Of a stretch of 64,000 nt of DNA, positions 41,926 through 50,413 are shown in pieces. Source of the stretch: Arthrobacter sp. 135MFCol5.1 (GTDB lineage: Bacteria > Actinomycetota > Actinomycetes > Actinomycetales > Micrococcaceae). Numbering within the stretch: position 1 is the first letter of the stretch; each line of letters begins with the position of its first letter. A program made the translations under genes and the position numbers. Below the pieces are notes generated by a model. The model searched no databases. It worked only from the letters and a program-made list of their open reading frames with translations, and was not told the DNA's origin. The stretch spans positions 371,728-435,727 of the forward strand of contig NZ_KB895453.1 in the NCBI RefSeq assembly GCF_000374865.1, read 5' to 3'.

Positions 41926-43524
41926 TCAGCCCACCAGTTCGTACGCGGGGGTGGTGAGGAAGTCCGTGTAGCCGTCCGAGAGGCAGATGTCCGCGATCAG
42001 GTCGCTGGCAGGCTGGTAGTAGCGGCGGAAGGCCTCGTCACCGAACTCGGTCCGGAGCCGCTCGGTTTCCTCGCCCAGGATCCGTTCCACCAGCTCCTTG
42101 GTCACCGTGTTGCCCGTGTCCGCCAAGATGGACTTGTTGCGGATCTGCTGCCACACCTGCGAGCGGGAGATCTCCGCGGTGGCGGCATCCTCCATCAGGT
42201 TGTGGATGGCCACGGCGCCGTTTCCGGACAGCCACACCGCCGTGTAGGCCACGGCCACATAGAGATTCAGGCGCAGCCCGGCCTCGGTGACCTGGCCGTC
42301 GGCGGAGGAGACGTCGAGCAGCTGCTCCGCCGTGACCGACACTTCCGGGCGCTGCTTGTCCACCTGGTTCGGCTTGTCGCCCAGCACGGAGTCGAAGACC
42401 TCCCGGCAGGTGGAGACCAGGTCCGGGTGCGCAACCCAGGAGCCGTCGAAGCCGTCGTTGGCCTCGCGGGTCTTGTCCGCCCGCACCTTCTCGAACGCGG
42501 CTTCGGTCACTTCCGGGTGGCGCCGGTTGGGGATGACCGCGGCCATGCCGCCCATGGCGAAGGCGCCGCGCTTGTGGCAGGTCTTGACCAGAAGCTCGGT
42601 GTAGGCGCGCATGAACGGGGCGGTCATCGCCACGGAGGCGCGGTCCGGGAGGACGAATTCCTCGCCGGCATCGCGGAAGTACTTGATGATGCTGAAGAGG
42701 TAGTCCCAGCGGCCTGCGTTCAGGCCCGAGGCGTGGTCCCGCAGTTCGTAGAGGATTTCGTCCATCTCGAAGGCTGCCGGGATGGTCTCGATCAGGACCG
42801 TTGCCCGGATGGTGCCCTGATGCAGGCCCAGGTAGTCCTGGGCGAACACGAACACGTCGTTCCACAGCCTGGCCTCAAGGTGGCTCTCCATCTTGGGCAG
42901 GTAGTAATAGGGGCCCTGGCCGTTGAGCACCAGCTGCTTGGCGATGTGGAAGAAGTGCAGTCCGAAGTCCACCAGGGCACCCACGGCGGGTTCGCCGTTG
43001 AGCAGCAGGTGTTTCTCCTGCATGTGCCAGCCGCGGGGCCGTGCCACCACAACGGCCAGCGGCGCGTCGGTGCGGAGCCGGTACTCCTTGCCTTCCTCCG
43101 AGGTGTAGCTCAGGGTGCCCTGGGCGGCGTCCCGGAGGTTCAGGATGGCGTCAATGACGTTGGCCCAGGTGGGGGTGCTGGCGTCCTCGAGGTCCGCCAG
43201 CCACACCTTGGCTCCGGAGTTCAGGGCATTAATGGCCATCTTCGCCGGTGAGGCAGGCCCGGTCATTTCCACCCGGCGGTCCTGCAGGGCGGCGGGTGCG
43301 GGCGCAACTTTCCAGTCGCCGTCGCGCACGTCCTGCGTCTCCGGCAGGAAGTCCAGCTTGCCGGTCTCTGCCACCCGCTGCCGCTTGGCGGCGCGGGCCG
43401 CCAGGAGCTCGTTGCGGGTGCCGGCGAACCGGTTGTGGAGCTCCTCCACGAAGGCCAGTGCCTTGGGGGTGAGGATCTCCTCAGCGCGGTTGATCGGCCG
43501 GGGATCTGTGACGGTGATGGCCAT
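41926..43524 (-). CDS. aceB: Malate synthase A
   Basis: The 532-residue enzyme condenses glyoxylate with acetyl-CoA to malate. It has the type A features VVVARPRGWHMQEKHLLLNG (catalytic Arg), YYLPKMESHLEARLWNDVF (the family signature) and ATVLIETIPAAFEMDEILYE, plus DGSWVAHPDLVSTCREVFD near the C-terminus. No isocitrate lyase gene is beside it. The operon context with allE shows that purine breakdown supplies its glyoxylate here. Its gap to the upstream malic enzyme gene is 34 bases. Confidence 0.96.
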   Translation of the reverse strand: MAITVTDPRPINRAEEILTPKALAFVEELHNRFAGTRNELLAARAAKRQRVAETGKLDFLPETQDVRDGDWKVAPAPAALQDRRVEMTGPASPAKMAINALNSGAKVWLADLEDASTPTWANVIDAILNLRDAAQGTLSYTSEEGKEYRLRTDAPLAVVVARPRGWHMQEKHLLLNGEPAVGALVDFGLHFFHIAKQLVLNGQGPYYYLPKMESHLEARLWNDVFVFAQDYLGLHQGTIRATVLIETIPAAFEMDEILYELRDHASGLNAGRWDYLFSIIKYFRDAGEEFVLPDRASVAMTAPFMRAYTELLVKTCHKRGAFAMGGMAAVIPNRRHPEVTEAAFEKVRADKTREANDGFDGSWVAHPDLVSTCREVFDSVLGDKPNQVDKQRPEVSVTAEQLLDVSSADGQVTEAGLRLNLYVAVAYTAVWLSGNGAVAIHNLMEDAATAEISRSQVWQQIRNKSILADTGNTVTKELVERILGEETERLRTEFGDEAFRRYYQPASDLIADICLSDGYTDFLTTPAYELVG

Positions 43525-43558
43525 TTCTGGTCCTTTCCTTGTGCGGGAAGTCGGGCGG

Positions 43559-45010
<1,452 letters not shown>

Positions 45011-45050
45011 TGAATGTCCTCCTGTTAGGCCTTGTCCGGCTTCTGCTCTG

Positions 45051-45076
45051 ATCCGAATATTTTCGTATTATGGATA
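45051..45076. promoter_or_regulatory. AT-rich operator candidate between the malic enzyme and iclR genes
   Basis: ATCCGAATA and TATTATGGAT (45051-45075) form an imperfect dyad around TTTTCG. Read on the minus strand it gives TCCATAATACGAAAAT, which resembles sites at 48951 and 53248. TTTATGGAAAC at 45088 may be a further half-site. It suits an IclR-type repressor. Confidence 0.5.
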
Positions 45077-45231
45077 TTATTATCTACTTTATGGAAACAC
45101 AACCCCCTCGCGATGTGACTGCCGAGGGACATCGCCGGGCATCCTGCCGTGCTGTATGTTGGGTGGTCTAAGCAACTCTTTTCACGATGCGGATAAGAGT
45201 TGTCGGATTCCGAGCCATAGGAGACAACGGA

Positions 45232-45987
45232 ATGGCAGAAAAAGCCTCCGGCGGAGTGCAGTCGGTGGAGCGCGTCTTCGAGCTGCTGGAGCTCATCACG
45301 GATGCCGGCGGCGACGTCACGCTCAGTGAACTGTCCTCGTCGACCGATTTGCCGCTCCCCACCATCCACCGCCTGCTCCGCACGCTGGTATCGCTCGGCT
45401 ACATCCGCCAGCTGCCCAACCGGCGCTATGCCCTGGGTCCCCGGCTGATCCGGTTGGGCGAAGGCGCCAACAAGCAGCTCGGCGCCCTGGCCCGCCCCCA
45501 GCTCAAAACCCTGGTGGACCGCCTGGGGGAGACCTCCAACATGGCCGTGCTTGATTCGGACATGGTGATCTACGTGGCCCAGGTCCCTTCGCTGCACTCC
45601 ATGCGCATGTTCACTGAGGTGGGCCGGCGCGCCCACACCCACGCCACCGGCGTCGGCAAGGCCATCCTGGCCCAGCTCGACGACGACACCGTCCGCGGCA
45701 TCGTGGCCCGCGCCGGAATGCCCACCCCCACCGCCAAGAGCATCGGCGACGTCGAAGAACTCCTGGCCGACCTCAAGCTCATCCGCGAACGTGGCTACTC
45801 CATCGACGAGGAGGAGCAGGAGCTCGGTGTCCGCTGCTTTGCGATGGCGGTGCCCAATGCCCCCACGCCCACCGCGATCTCGGTGTCCGGCCCGGTGTCC
45901 CGGGTGGACGAGAACTTCGCCGACAAGGCCGTTCCCGTCCTCCGCGAGGCCGCGGAGGCCATCTCCCGCGAGCTCAACCGCACCTGA
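45232..45987 (+). CDS. IclR-family regulator, probably of the purine/allantoin genes
   Basis: The 251-residue protein has an N-terminal winged helix (LSELSSSTDLPLPTIHRLLR, TLVSLGYIRQLPNRRYALG) and a C-terminal effector domain (VGRRAHTHATGVGKAILAQL, GVRCFAMAVPNA). TAGGAGA before the ATG at 45232 sets the start. It sits between the glyoxylate operon and the purine transport and oxidation genes, the usual place of AllR-type repressors, which respond to glyoxylate or allantoate. The ligand is inferred from context. Confidence 0.9.
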   Translation: MAEKASGGVQSVERVFELLELITDAGGDVTLSELSSSTDLPLPTIHRLLRTLVSLGYIRQLPNRRYALGPRLIRLGEGANKQLGALARPQLKTLVDRLGETSNMAVLDSDMVIYVAQVPSLHSMRMFTEVGRRAHTHATGVGKAILAQLDDDTVRGIVARAGMPTPTAKSIGDVEELLADLKLIRERGYSIDEEEQELGVRCFAMAVPNAPTPTAISVSGPVSRVDENFADKAVPVLREAAEAISRELNRT

Positions 45988-46003
45988 TACTGCTGAACTG
46001 CTG

Positions 46004-46049
46004 ACGACGACGGCCCGCACCTTCGCTGGAAGGTGCGGGCCGTCGTCGT
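46004..46049. terminator. Bidirectional terminator between iclR and the permease gene
   Basis: A 21-bp stem (46004-46024 with 46029-46049) surrounds the loop GCTG. The base of the stem is rich in GACGAC and GTCGTC. It lies between convergent stop codons. Confidence 0.88.
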
Positions 46050-46063
46050 TCGCAGTGTCCTTG

Positions 46064-47569
46064 CTAATGCTCCGATGCCTTTTCGGCTGAGTCGATCCGG
46101 ACTTCCTTCCCATCGCAGTCGATGAGCTTGCCGTTCTCGAACCTGTCGCCGTCCGCCAGGCAACGCAGGTCCTCCGCCTTGACCAGCCGCTCGGTGCCCG
46201 CGACGAAGACGGACTGGTTGTCCGAATTTCCGGCCCGGAAGTGGTTGAAGAGCAGGTTCAGCAGGATGGCCATGACGGCCGCCGAGCTGATGCCGGAGTG
46301 GAAGATGGTGCCGAACCAGGACGGAAACTGGTCGTAGAACGTGGGCGCGGCGATGGGGATCATCCCGAAGCCGATGGACGCGGCCACCACGATCAGGTTC
46401 ATGTTGTTCTTGTAATCCACCTTGGACAGGGTCCGGATGCCGCTGGCTGCCACCGTGCCGAACAGCACCACCCCGGCACCGCCCAGGACGGGTGTCGGCA
46501 CCGCGGCCACCACCCGGCCCAGGACGGGAAGCAGCCCGAGGACCACCAGGATTACGCCGCCGGCGCTGACCACGAACCTGCTCTTGACGCCGGTGATGGC
46601 TACCAGGCCCACGTTTTGGGCGAAGGCGCTCTGGGTGAAGGAGTTGAAAAGGGGCGAGACGGCGCTGGACAGCATGTCCGCGCGCAGGCCGTTGCCGATC
46701 CTCTTGGAGTCCACCTTGGTGCCCACGATCTCGCCCACCGCGATGATGTCCGCAGACGTCTCCGTGAGGGTCACCAGGATGACGATCAGCATGGAGATGA
46801 TGGCTGCGACCTCAAACGTCGGCGGTCCGAAGGCGAAGGGGGTGGGGAAGGCGACGATCTCGCCCTGTCCCACCTTGGAGAAGTCGGCCATGCCGAAAAC
46901 CAGGGCGATGAGGGTGCCCAGGACCATGGCAAGGAGGATGGAGAGCCGGGAGATGGCCGCACTGCCCACCTTGCTCAGGAGCAGGACGATGCCCATGGTG
47001 CCGGCGGCCAGGCCGATGTTGGCCACGCTGCCGTAGTTTGGAGCCTTGTTGTTGCCGCCCATGGCCCAGTTGGCAGCCACCGGCATCAGCGTCAGGCCAA
47101 TGGTGGTGATCACGGTTCCGGTCACCACCGGTGGGAAGAAGCGGATGATCTTCGAGAACAGCGGAGTGATCAGCAGGCCAATCAGGGAGGCTGCGATGAC
47201 GGATCCGAACACCGCCTGGATACCGCCGCCGCCGTGCACGATGGCCACCATGGTGGAGACGCCGGCGAAGGACACACCCTGCACCAGCGGCAGCTGCGAG
47301 CCGAAGAACGGAATGCCGACGGTTTGCAGGATGGTGGCGAGGCCGCCGACGAACAGGCAGGCGGCGATGAGCAGGCCGATGTCCTGGGAGTTCATTCCCG
47401 CGGCGGCACCGATGATCAGGGGAGGGGCGATGATGCCGCCATACATGGTCAGGACGTGCTGGAAGCCATAGGCAAACATGCTTCCAACGGGGAGCCGCTG
47501 GTCCTCGGGACGGGCAGGCCGTGCGCCTTTTCCAGCGGCTGCGGCGGCAAGTTTCTTCTTGGTGTTCAT
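46064..47569 (-). CDS. NCS2-family nucleobase:cation symporter (urate/xanthine permease)
   Basis: The 501-residue protein has about 14 hydrophobic segments and the NCS2 signatures GFQHVLTMYGGIIAPPLIIG, TLTETSADIIAVGEIVG and SAFAQNVGLVAITGVKSRFV. It imports xanthine, urate or uracil; uricase directly upstream favours urate or xanthine. The N-terminus is Lys/Ala-rich. The start region is duplicated, with an out-of-frame ATG 20 bases upstream whose short frame ends in ATGA at this start. It probably shares the uricase transcript across a 151-base gap. Confidence 0.92.
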   Translation of the reverse strand: MNTKKKLAAAAAGKGARPARPEDQRLPVGSMFAYGFQHVLTMYGGIIAPPLIIGAAAGMNSQDIGLLIAACLFVGGLATILQTVGIPFFGSQLPLVQGVSFAGVSTMVAIVHGGGGIQAVFGSVIAASLIGLLITPLFSKIIRFFPPVVTGTVITTIGLTLMPVAANWAMGGNNKAPNYGSVANIGLAAGTMGIVLLLSKVGSAAISRLSILLAMVLGTLIALVFGMADFSKVGQGEIVAFPTPFAFGPPTFEVAAIISMLIVILVTLTETSADIIAVGEIVGTKVDSKRIGNGLRADMLSSAVSPLFNSFTQSAFAQNVGLVAITGVKSRFVVSAGGVILVVLGLLPVLGRVVAAVPTPVLGGAGVVLFGTVAASGIRTLSKVDYKNNMNLIVVAASIGFGMIPIAAPTFYDQFPSWFGTIFHSGISSAAVMAILLNLLFNHFRAGNSDNQSVFVAGTERLVKAEDLRCLADGDRFENGKLIDCDGKEVRIDSAEKASEH

Positions 47570-47633
47570 GGCAGACTTTCTTGGTTCATGGCAGACGTCA
47601 TCGTCTGGCTAACTGGTGTCTGGCTAACAGGTG
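47564..47633. repeat. Short direct repeats around the permease start
   Basis: GTTCATGGCAGAC occurs at 47564-47576 and 47584-47596. Next to it TCTGGCTAACTGGTG (47604-47618) and TCTGGCTAACAGGTG (47619-47633) form a 15-bp tandem with one mismatch. They look like local slippage duplications. Confidence 0.75.
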
Positions 47634-47662
47634 TTGTGAAGATGGGGGAGTGGTGCCGGGTT

Positions 47663-47706
47663 GGCTTCGACAGGCTCGACCACTGATGGTTGAGCCTGTC
47701 GAAGCC
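47663..47706. repeat. Inverted REP-like repeat between permease and uricase genes
   Basis: GGCTTCGACAGGCTCGACCA and TGGTTGAGCCTGTCGAAGCC pair with one wobble around CTGA. The unit belongs to the dispersed GGTTGAGCCTGTCGAA-type repeats; related units lie at 63649-63714. It could also form a hairpin that damps transcription from uricase into the permease. Confidence 0.75.
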
Positions 47707-47720
47707 ATGGGCGTGGCGTC

Positions 47721-48629
47721 TTAGCAGAAGCCGGCGATGCCCGACCACGCCGCGGGTGCGGCAGTTGCGTCATCACGCTGGACGGTGGCCTCGATCAGGC
47801 CGTACGGCCGGTCGGCGGCGAAGAAGACCTCGTTGGGGTTGTCCAGGCCGAACGGGGAGAGGTCCACCAGGAAGTGGTGCTTGTTGGGCATGGAGAACTT
47901 GATCTCGTCGATTTCGCTGTGCGCCTCCAGCACCTTTGCGCCCATGTCGAACAGGGTCTGCTGCAGTGCGTGGGAGTACTTCTCCGTAAAGCCTTCGAGC
48001 AGGAGGCCCTTGACGTCGTCGTAGCTCTTGTTGAAGTCCAGGCTGCTGAAGTCCGTGCCTGCCTTGAAGCGCCAGCGGGCCGATACGTCCGTGGCGAGGA
48101 TGCGGTCGGTGGTCTCCGGAAGGGTCGTGTAGCGGTCGCGGGGGTAGCCCACGAAGCCGGACTCTGTGGACTTGAGGACGGTCAGGTCCTTCAGTCCGGA
48201 GATCAGGTGGGTGGCGGCGCCGTCGCGGACCAGGACCGCGGTTCGCACTTCCTGGCCGTTGCGGACGAATGAGTGGTCGTGTTCGCTTCCGTGCGCCTGG
48301 ATGCGGTTCCAGGCGTACGATTCGGCTTCCCAGCGGCCGCCGGTGACCCAGTCGAAGCTGGAGGTGAAGTGCTCGCCGAGGCGCAGCAGGAACGCCTCGG
48401 GCGAACCGATGCCGTCCCGGGCGAAGGCGTAGATGGTGTTCTTCTGGGTATCCGTGGCCACCACGTGGGCGTTGTCGCCTTCAAGGTGGGCCGCGGCGAA
48501 ATCGCCCCGCAGCTGCGAGGTGACGTTCAGGTCTTCGATCTCGTGGCGGTTGGTGTCCCTGGTGATCTTGACGACGCGGACTTCGGCCTTGCCGTACTGG
48601 TTTTCGCCGAGAATGATCTTGCTGCTCAT
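47721..48629 (-). CDS. pucL: Uricase (factor-independent urate hydroxylase)
   Basis: The 302-residue enzyme oxidises urate to 5-hydroxyisourate. It begins MSSKIILGENQYGKAEVRVV and carries the uricase motifs ATDTQKNTIYAFARDG, LRLGEHFTSSFDWVTGGRWE and a late EIKFSMPNKHHFLVDLSPFG. The ATG at 48629 matches the family start; GGGA lies upstream. Its leader holds a palindrome and, further upstream, a terminator with a short ORF. The genes for hydroxyisourate hydrolase and OHCU decarboxylase are not in this window. Confidence 0.96.
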   Translation of the reverse strand: MSSKIILGENQYGKAEVRVVKITRDTNRHEIEDLNVTSQLRGDFAAAHLEGDNAHVVATDTQKNTIYAFARDGIGSPEAFLLRLGEHFTSSFDWVTGGRWEAESYAWNRIQAHGSEHDHSFVRNGQEVRTAVLVRDGAATHLISGLKDLTVLKSTESGFVGYPRDRYTTLPETTDRILATDVSARWRFKAGTDFSSLDFNKSYDDVKGLLLEGFTEKYSHALQQTLFDMGAKVLEAHSEIDEIKFSMPNKHHFLVDLSPFGLDNPNEVFFAADRPYGLIEATVQRDDATAAPAAWSGIAGFC

Positions 48630-48653
48630 GGTCTTTTCCCAATCTCCGGTAAG

Positions 48654-48669
48654 TGGAACCAAGGTTCCA
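48654..48669 (-). promoter_or_regulatory. Palindrome upstream of uricase
   Basis: TGGAACCAAGGTTCCA is a dyad with perfect 7-base arms (TGGAACC and GGTTCCA) 25 bases before the uricase start. It lies downstream of the leader terminator, so it could be a separate operator for a promoter close to the gene. Confidence 0.5.
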
Positions 48670-48722
48670 TCACTGAAATTAAGCGCGCGTTTCATGCGCG
48701 TTTCCGGTGGAGCCGACCCAAC

Positions 48723-48754
48723 AAAAAAGAGCCGGCATCCATTGATGCCAGCTC
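48723..48754 (-). terminator. Rho-independent terminator in the uricase upstream region
   Basis: On the minus strand GAGCTGGCATC (48754-48744) pairs with GATGCCGGCTC (48739-48729) around AATG, with one wobble, followed by six T (48728-48723). It ends 94 bases before uricase and lies 27 bases after a 19-codon ORF, so it is an attenuator or the end of a small RNA. Confidence 0.8.
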
Positions 48755-48781
48755 ATTACGACCCTGCCTGCTGCTCCCAGG

Positions 48782-48841
48782 TTACGTGACGTGCGCCACG
48801 AGTTGCCTACCAGCGTACCCCCGCCGGCCGGTGGTGTACAT
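48782..48841 (-). CDS. Candidate 19-residue leader peptide upstream of uricase
   Basis: The ORF encodes MYTTGRRGYAGRQLVAHVT and ends 27 bases before the terminator stem. TTGAGG lies five bases before the ATG. Position before a terminator suggests a translated leader for attenuation, but the frame is short and could be chance. Confidence 0.3.
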   Translation of the reverse strand: MYTTGRRGYAGRQLVAHVT

Positions 48842-48948
48842 CACAGCCTCAAAATTCAATTTGTGACCGGATTGCCCGGTCCGGGGTTCCCGGCCGACTA
48901 TTGACGGCCCGGCGCGTTGATCCTAAACTTTCACAAAGTAGAATTTAC

Positions 48949-48965
48949 TTTCCACATTACGAAAT
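48949..48965 (+). promoter_or_regulatory. Operator-like element before the 61-residue gene
   Basis: TTTCCACATTACGAAAT has TTTC/GAAA arms and shares TCCAyAwTACGAAA with the site near 45059-45074. It lies 13 bases before the start of the small gene and overlaps the region just upstream of its AGGAGG. Confidence 0.45.
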
Positions 48966-48977
48966 TAGGAGGTTTCG

Positions 48978-49163
48978 ATGTACCAGCAGGACACCCCTCC
49001 CGTGCCGGCCGCCCCGGCCGCGGGAACCGGCGCGCAGGAGTTCTACCTCCCCACCGGCGGCGGGATTGACCCGGACCTGTTTGTTCCGGAAGAACGGCAC
49101 CACGAACGCGGGCTGTTCTCGCGCTGGGTCCACGCGTTGCCGGTATTCGGCCGGCGGATGTGA
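48978..49163 (+). CDS. Hypothetical 61-residue protein beside uricase
   Basis: No family is recognised. The N-terminal third is Pro/Ala-rich (QDTPPVPAAPAAGTGAQEFY) and the rest reads PDLFVPEERHHERGLFSRWV, then HALPVFGRRM. There is no signal peptide or membrane segment. A strong AGGAGG six bases before the ATG and an operator-like element upstream argue for a real, regulated gene. It is divergent from uricase and may be a small conserved part of the purine regulon; no function can be assigned. Confidence 0.6.
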   Translation: MYQQDTPPVPAAPAAGTGAQEFYLPTGGGIDPDLFVPEERHHERGLFSRWVHALPVFGRRM

Positions 49164-49378
49164 GTACCGCCCCTGCCTACCTGCGGAACCACGCCGGCCA
49201 AACACAAGTAGTCGCTACTGGCGACCCCGGCAGCGAACTCCCATAGCCTGAGGCGGTAAGTCGTTGCCCGGAGTTGGGCTTGCGTGCCTGCCCGGGCCGG
49301 ATTTCCGTTGAGCGCCGGGGAGGCGAGGATGCAGGAACGTGTGAAGCAGCCCGATTCCCGACGTGGGACGTGCGGGGC

Positions 49379-50404
49379 ATGTCCATGAAGACCCGCCTCC
49401 TGCAATGCGTATGCTGCCTCCTGGTGGTTGGCGGCCTTTCGGCCAGTGCGGTCCTCGCCCCGGCGGAGTCCGGACTGCCCGCGGATCCCGCGGAGGCGGC
49501 TTCCGGGTCGTCCGGAGTCATTATCCCTGCACCCTCTGGAAGTCCCGGGCCTACCGGCTCCGCCGCACCGGCAGCACCGCCGGAGGCCCCGGAAGTACCC
49601 GGATTGGATGCCTCAACCGGGGCTGCAGCGCCGGCCGACGCCGCCCCCTCGGAGGCCGTTCCTCCCGCTGCGCCACCCGCCGATGACACAGCCCAGGGCG
49701 ACCCGCTGGAAGGCAAACCCGTCGTTTCCAGCCAGGGACTGGGCCCCGCCGGGGTTCCCGGCGCCTGGCACTTGGTGTTCGATGAGGAATTCAACACCCT
49801 GACCCCCGGTGTCTGGACCCCTTACTGGTTCAACGACTGTGATCCCAAGTCCAAGATGAACGGTGTCAAAACCTGCTCCAGCAACATTACGGTTGCCAAC
49901 GGCGAGGCCGTCCTCCAGCTCTCCGACTCCGATTCCGGGGCGCTGCTGTCCACCAATCCCAAGGATGGGGTCTCCGGCCACGTGGGCTTCCAATACACCA
50001 CGGGATACGTCGAAGCCCGCATCTATTTTCCGGGTACCTGCTCGGGCGGCATCTACAACTGGCCAGCCTGGTGGACCACCGGACAGTCCTATCCGAAAAC
50101 CGGTGAGATTGACATAGCGGAGCCCTTGGCGGGGAACATGAGCACCGTGTATCACTCTGCGAGTGGCGGCGAGTTGGGAAGTGCCATCGTGGGGTGCTGG
50201 GCCGGTGGGTACCATACCTACGGCGTGCATCGGATGGCGGGTGTCAACGACATCTATTTCGACGGCCGCAAGGTCTATTCATATTCGTCTCAGGACGGCA
50301 ACGCGCCGCACTACTTGCTCCTGAACGTGGGACTCAACCCCAACCAGAGGACGTTCGGACCGGCCGGAGCCATCAAAGTCGACTGGGTGCGGGTCTGGCA
50401 GTAG
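49379..50404 (+). CDS. Secreted family 16 glycoside hydrolase (beta-glucanase type)
   Basis: The 341-residue protein has a signal peptide (residues 1-32, LLQCVCCLLVVGGLSASAVL), an Ala/Pro/Ser-rich linker to about 115, and a GH16 jelly-roll domain. The catalytic motif is E-I-D-I-A-E in PKTGEIDIAEPLAG. It should cleave a beta-1,3- or mixed-linked polysaccharide outside the cell. The start at 49379 precedes the signal peptide; no strong ribosome site is seen. It has no functional tie to the purine genes around it. Confidence 0.9.
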   Translation: MSMKTRLLQCVCCLLVVGGLSASAVLAPAESGLPADPAEAASGSSGVIIPAPSGSPGPTGSAAPAAPPEAPEVPGLDASTGAAAPADAAPSEAVPPAAPPADDTAQGDPLEGKPVVSSQGLGPAGVPGAWHLVFDEEFNTLTPGVWTPYWFNDCDPKSKMNGVKTCSSNITVANGEAVLQLSDSDSGALLSTNPKDGVSGHVGFQYTTGYVEARIYFPGTCSGGIYNWPAWWTTGQSYPKTGEIDIAEPLAGNMSTVYHSASGGELGSAIVGCWAGGYHTYGVHRMAGVNDIYFDGRKVYSYSSQDGNAPHYLLLNVGLNPNQRTFGPAGAIKVDWVRVWQ

Positions 50405-50413
50405 CGGCAAGGC

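Larger units (their letters stand above)
48630..48977. other. 348-base region between uricase and the small plus-strand gene
   Basis: On the minus strand, towards uricase, it holds a 19-codon ORF, a rho-independent terminator and a 16-base palindrome. On the plus strand an operator-like element lies just before the 61-residue gene. The minus-strand order suggests an attenuated leader or a separate small RNA. Confidence 0.55.

Noticed and set aside
41857..43251. 464-codon plus-strand frame opposite malate synthase and DUF6986
   Set aside because: It crosses two real genes on the other strand and shows no recognisable domain.
47604..47633. 15-bp tandem as a possible attachment site or array
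   Set aside because: Only two units occur, with no integrase, no tRNA and no distant copy.
46241..47686. 481-codon plus-strand frame opposite the NCS2 permease gene
   Set aside because: Another composition-driven shadow; the minus-strand protein has the NCS2 signature motifs.
48755..48785. GGGAGCAGC resembling the SRP RNA tetraloop region upstream of uricase
   Set aside because: The flanking CCGGAAGG-type loop and the long helix of SRP RNA are absent; only the short match is present.
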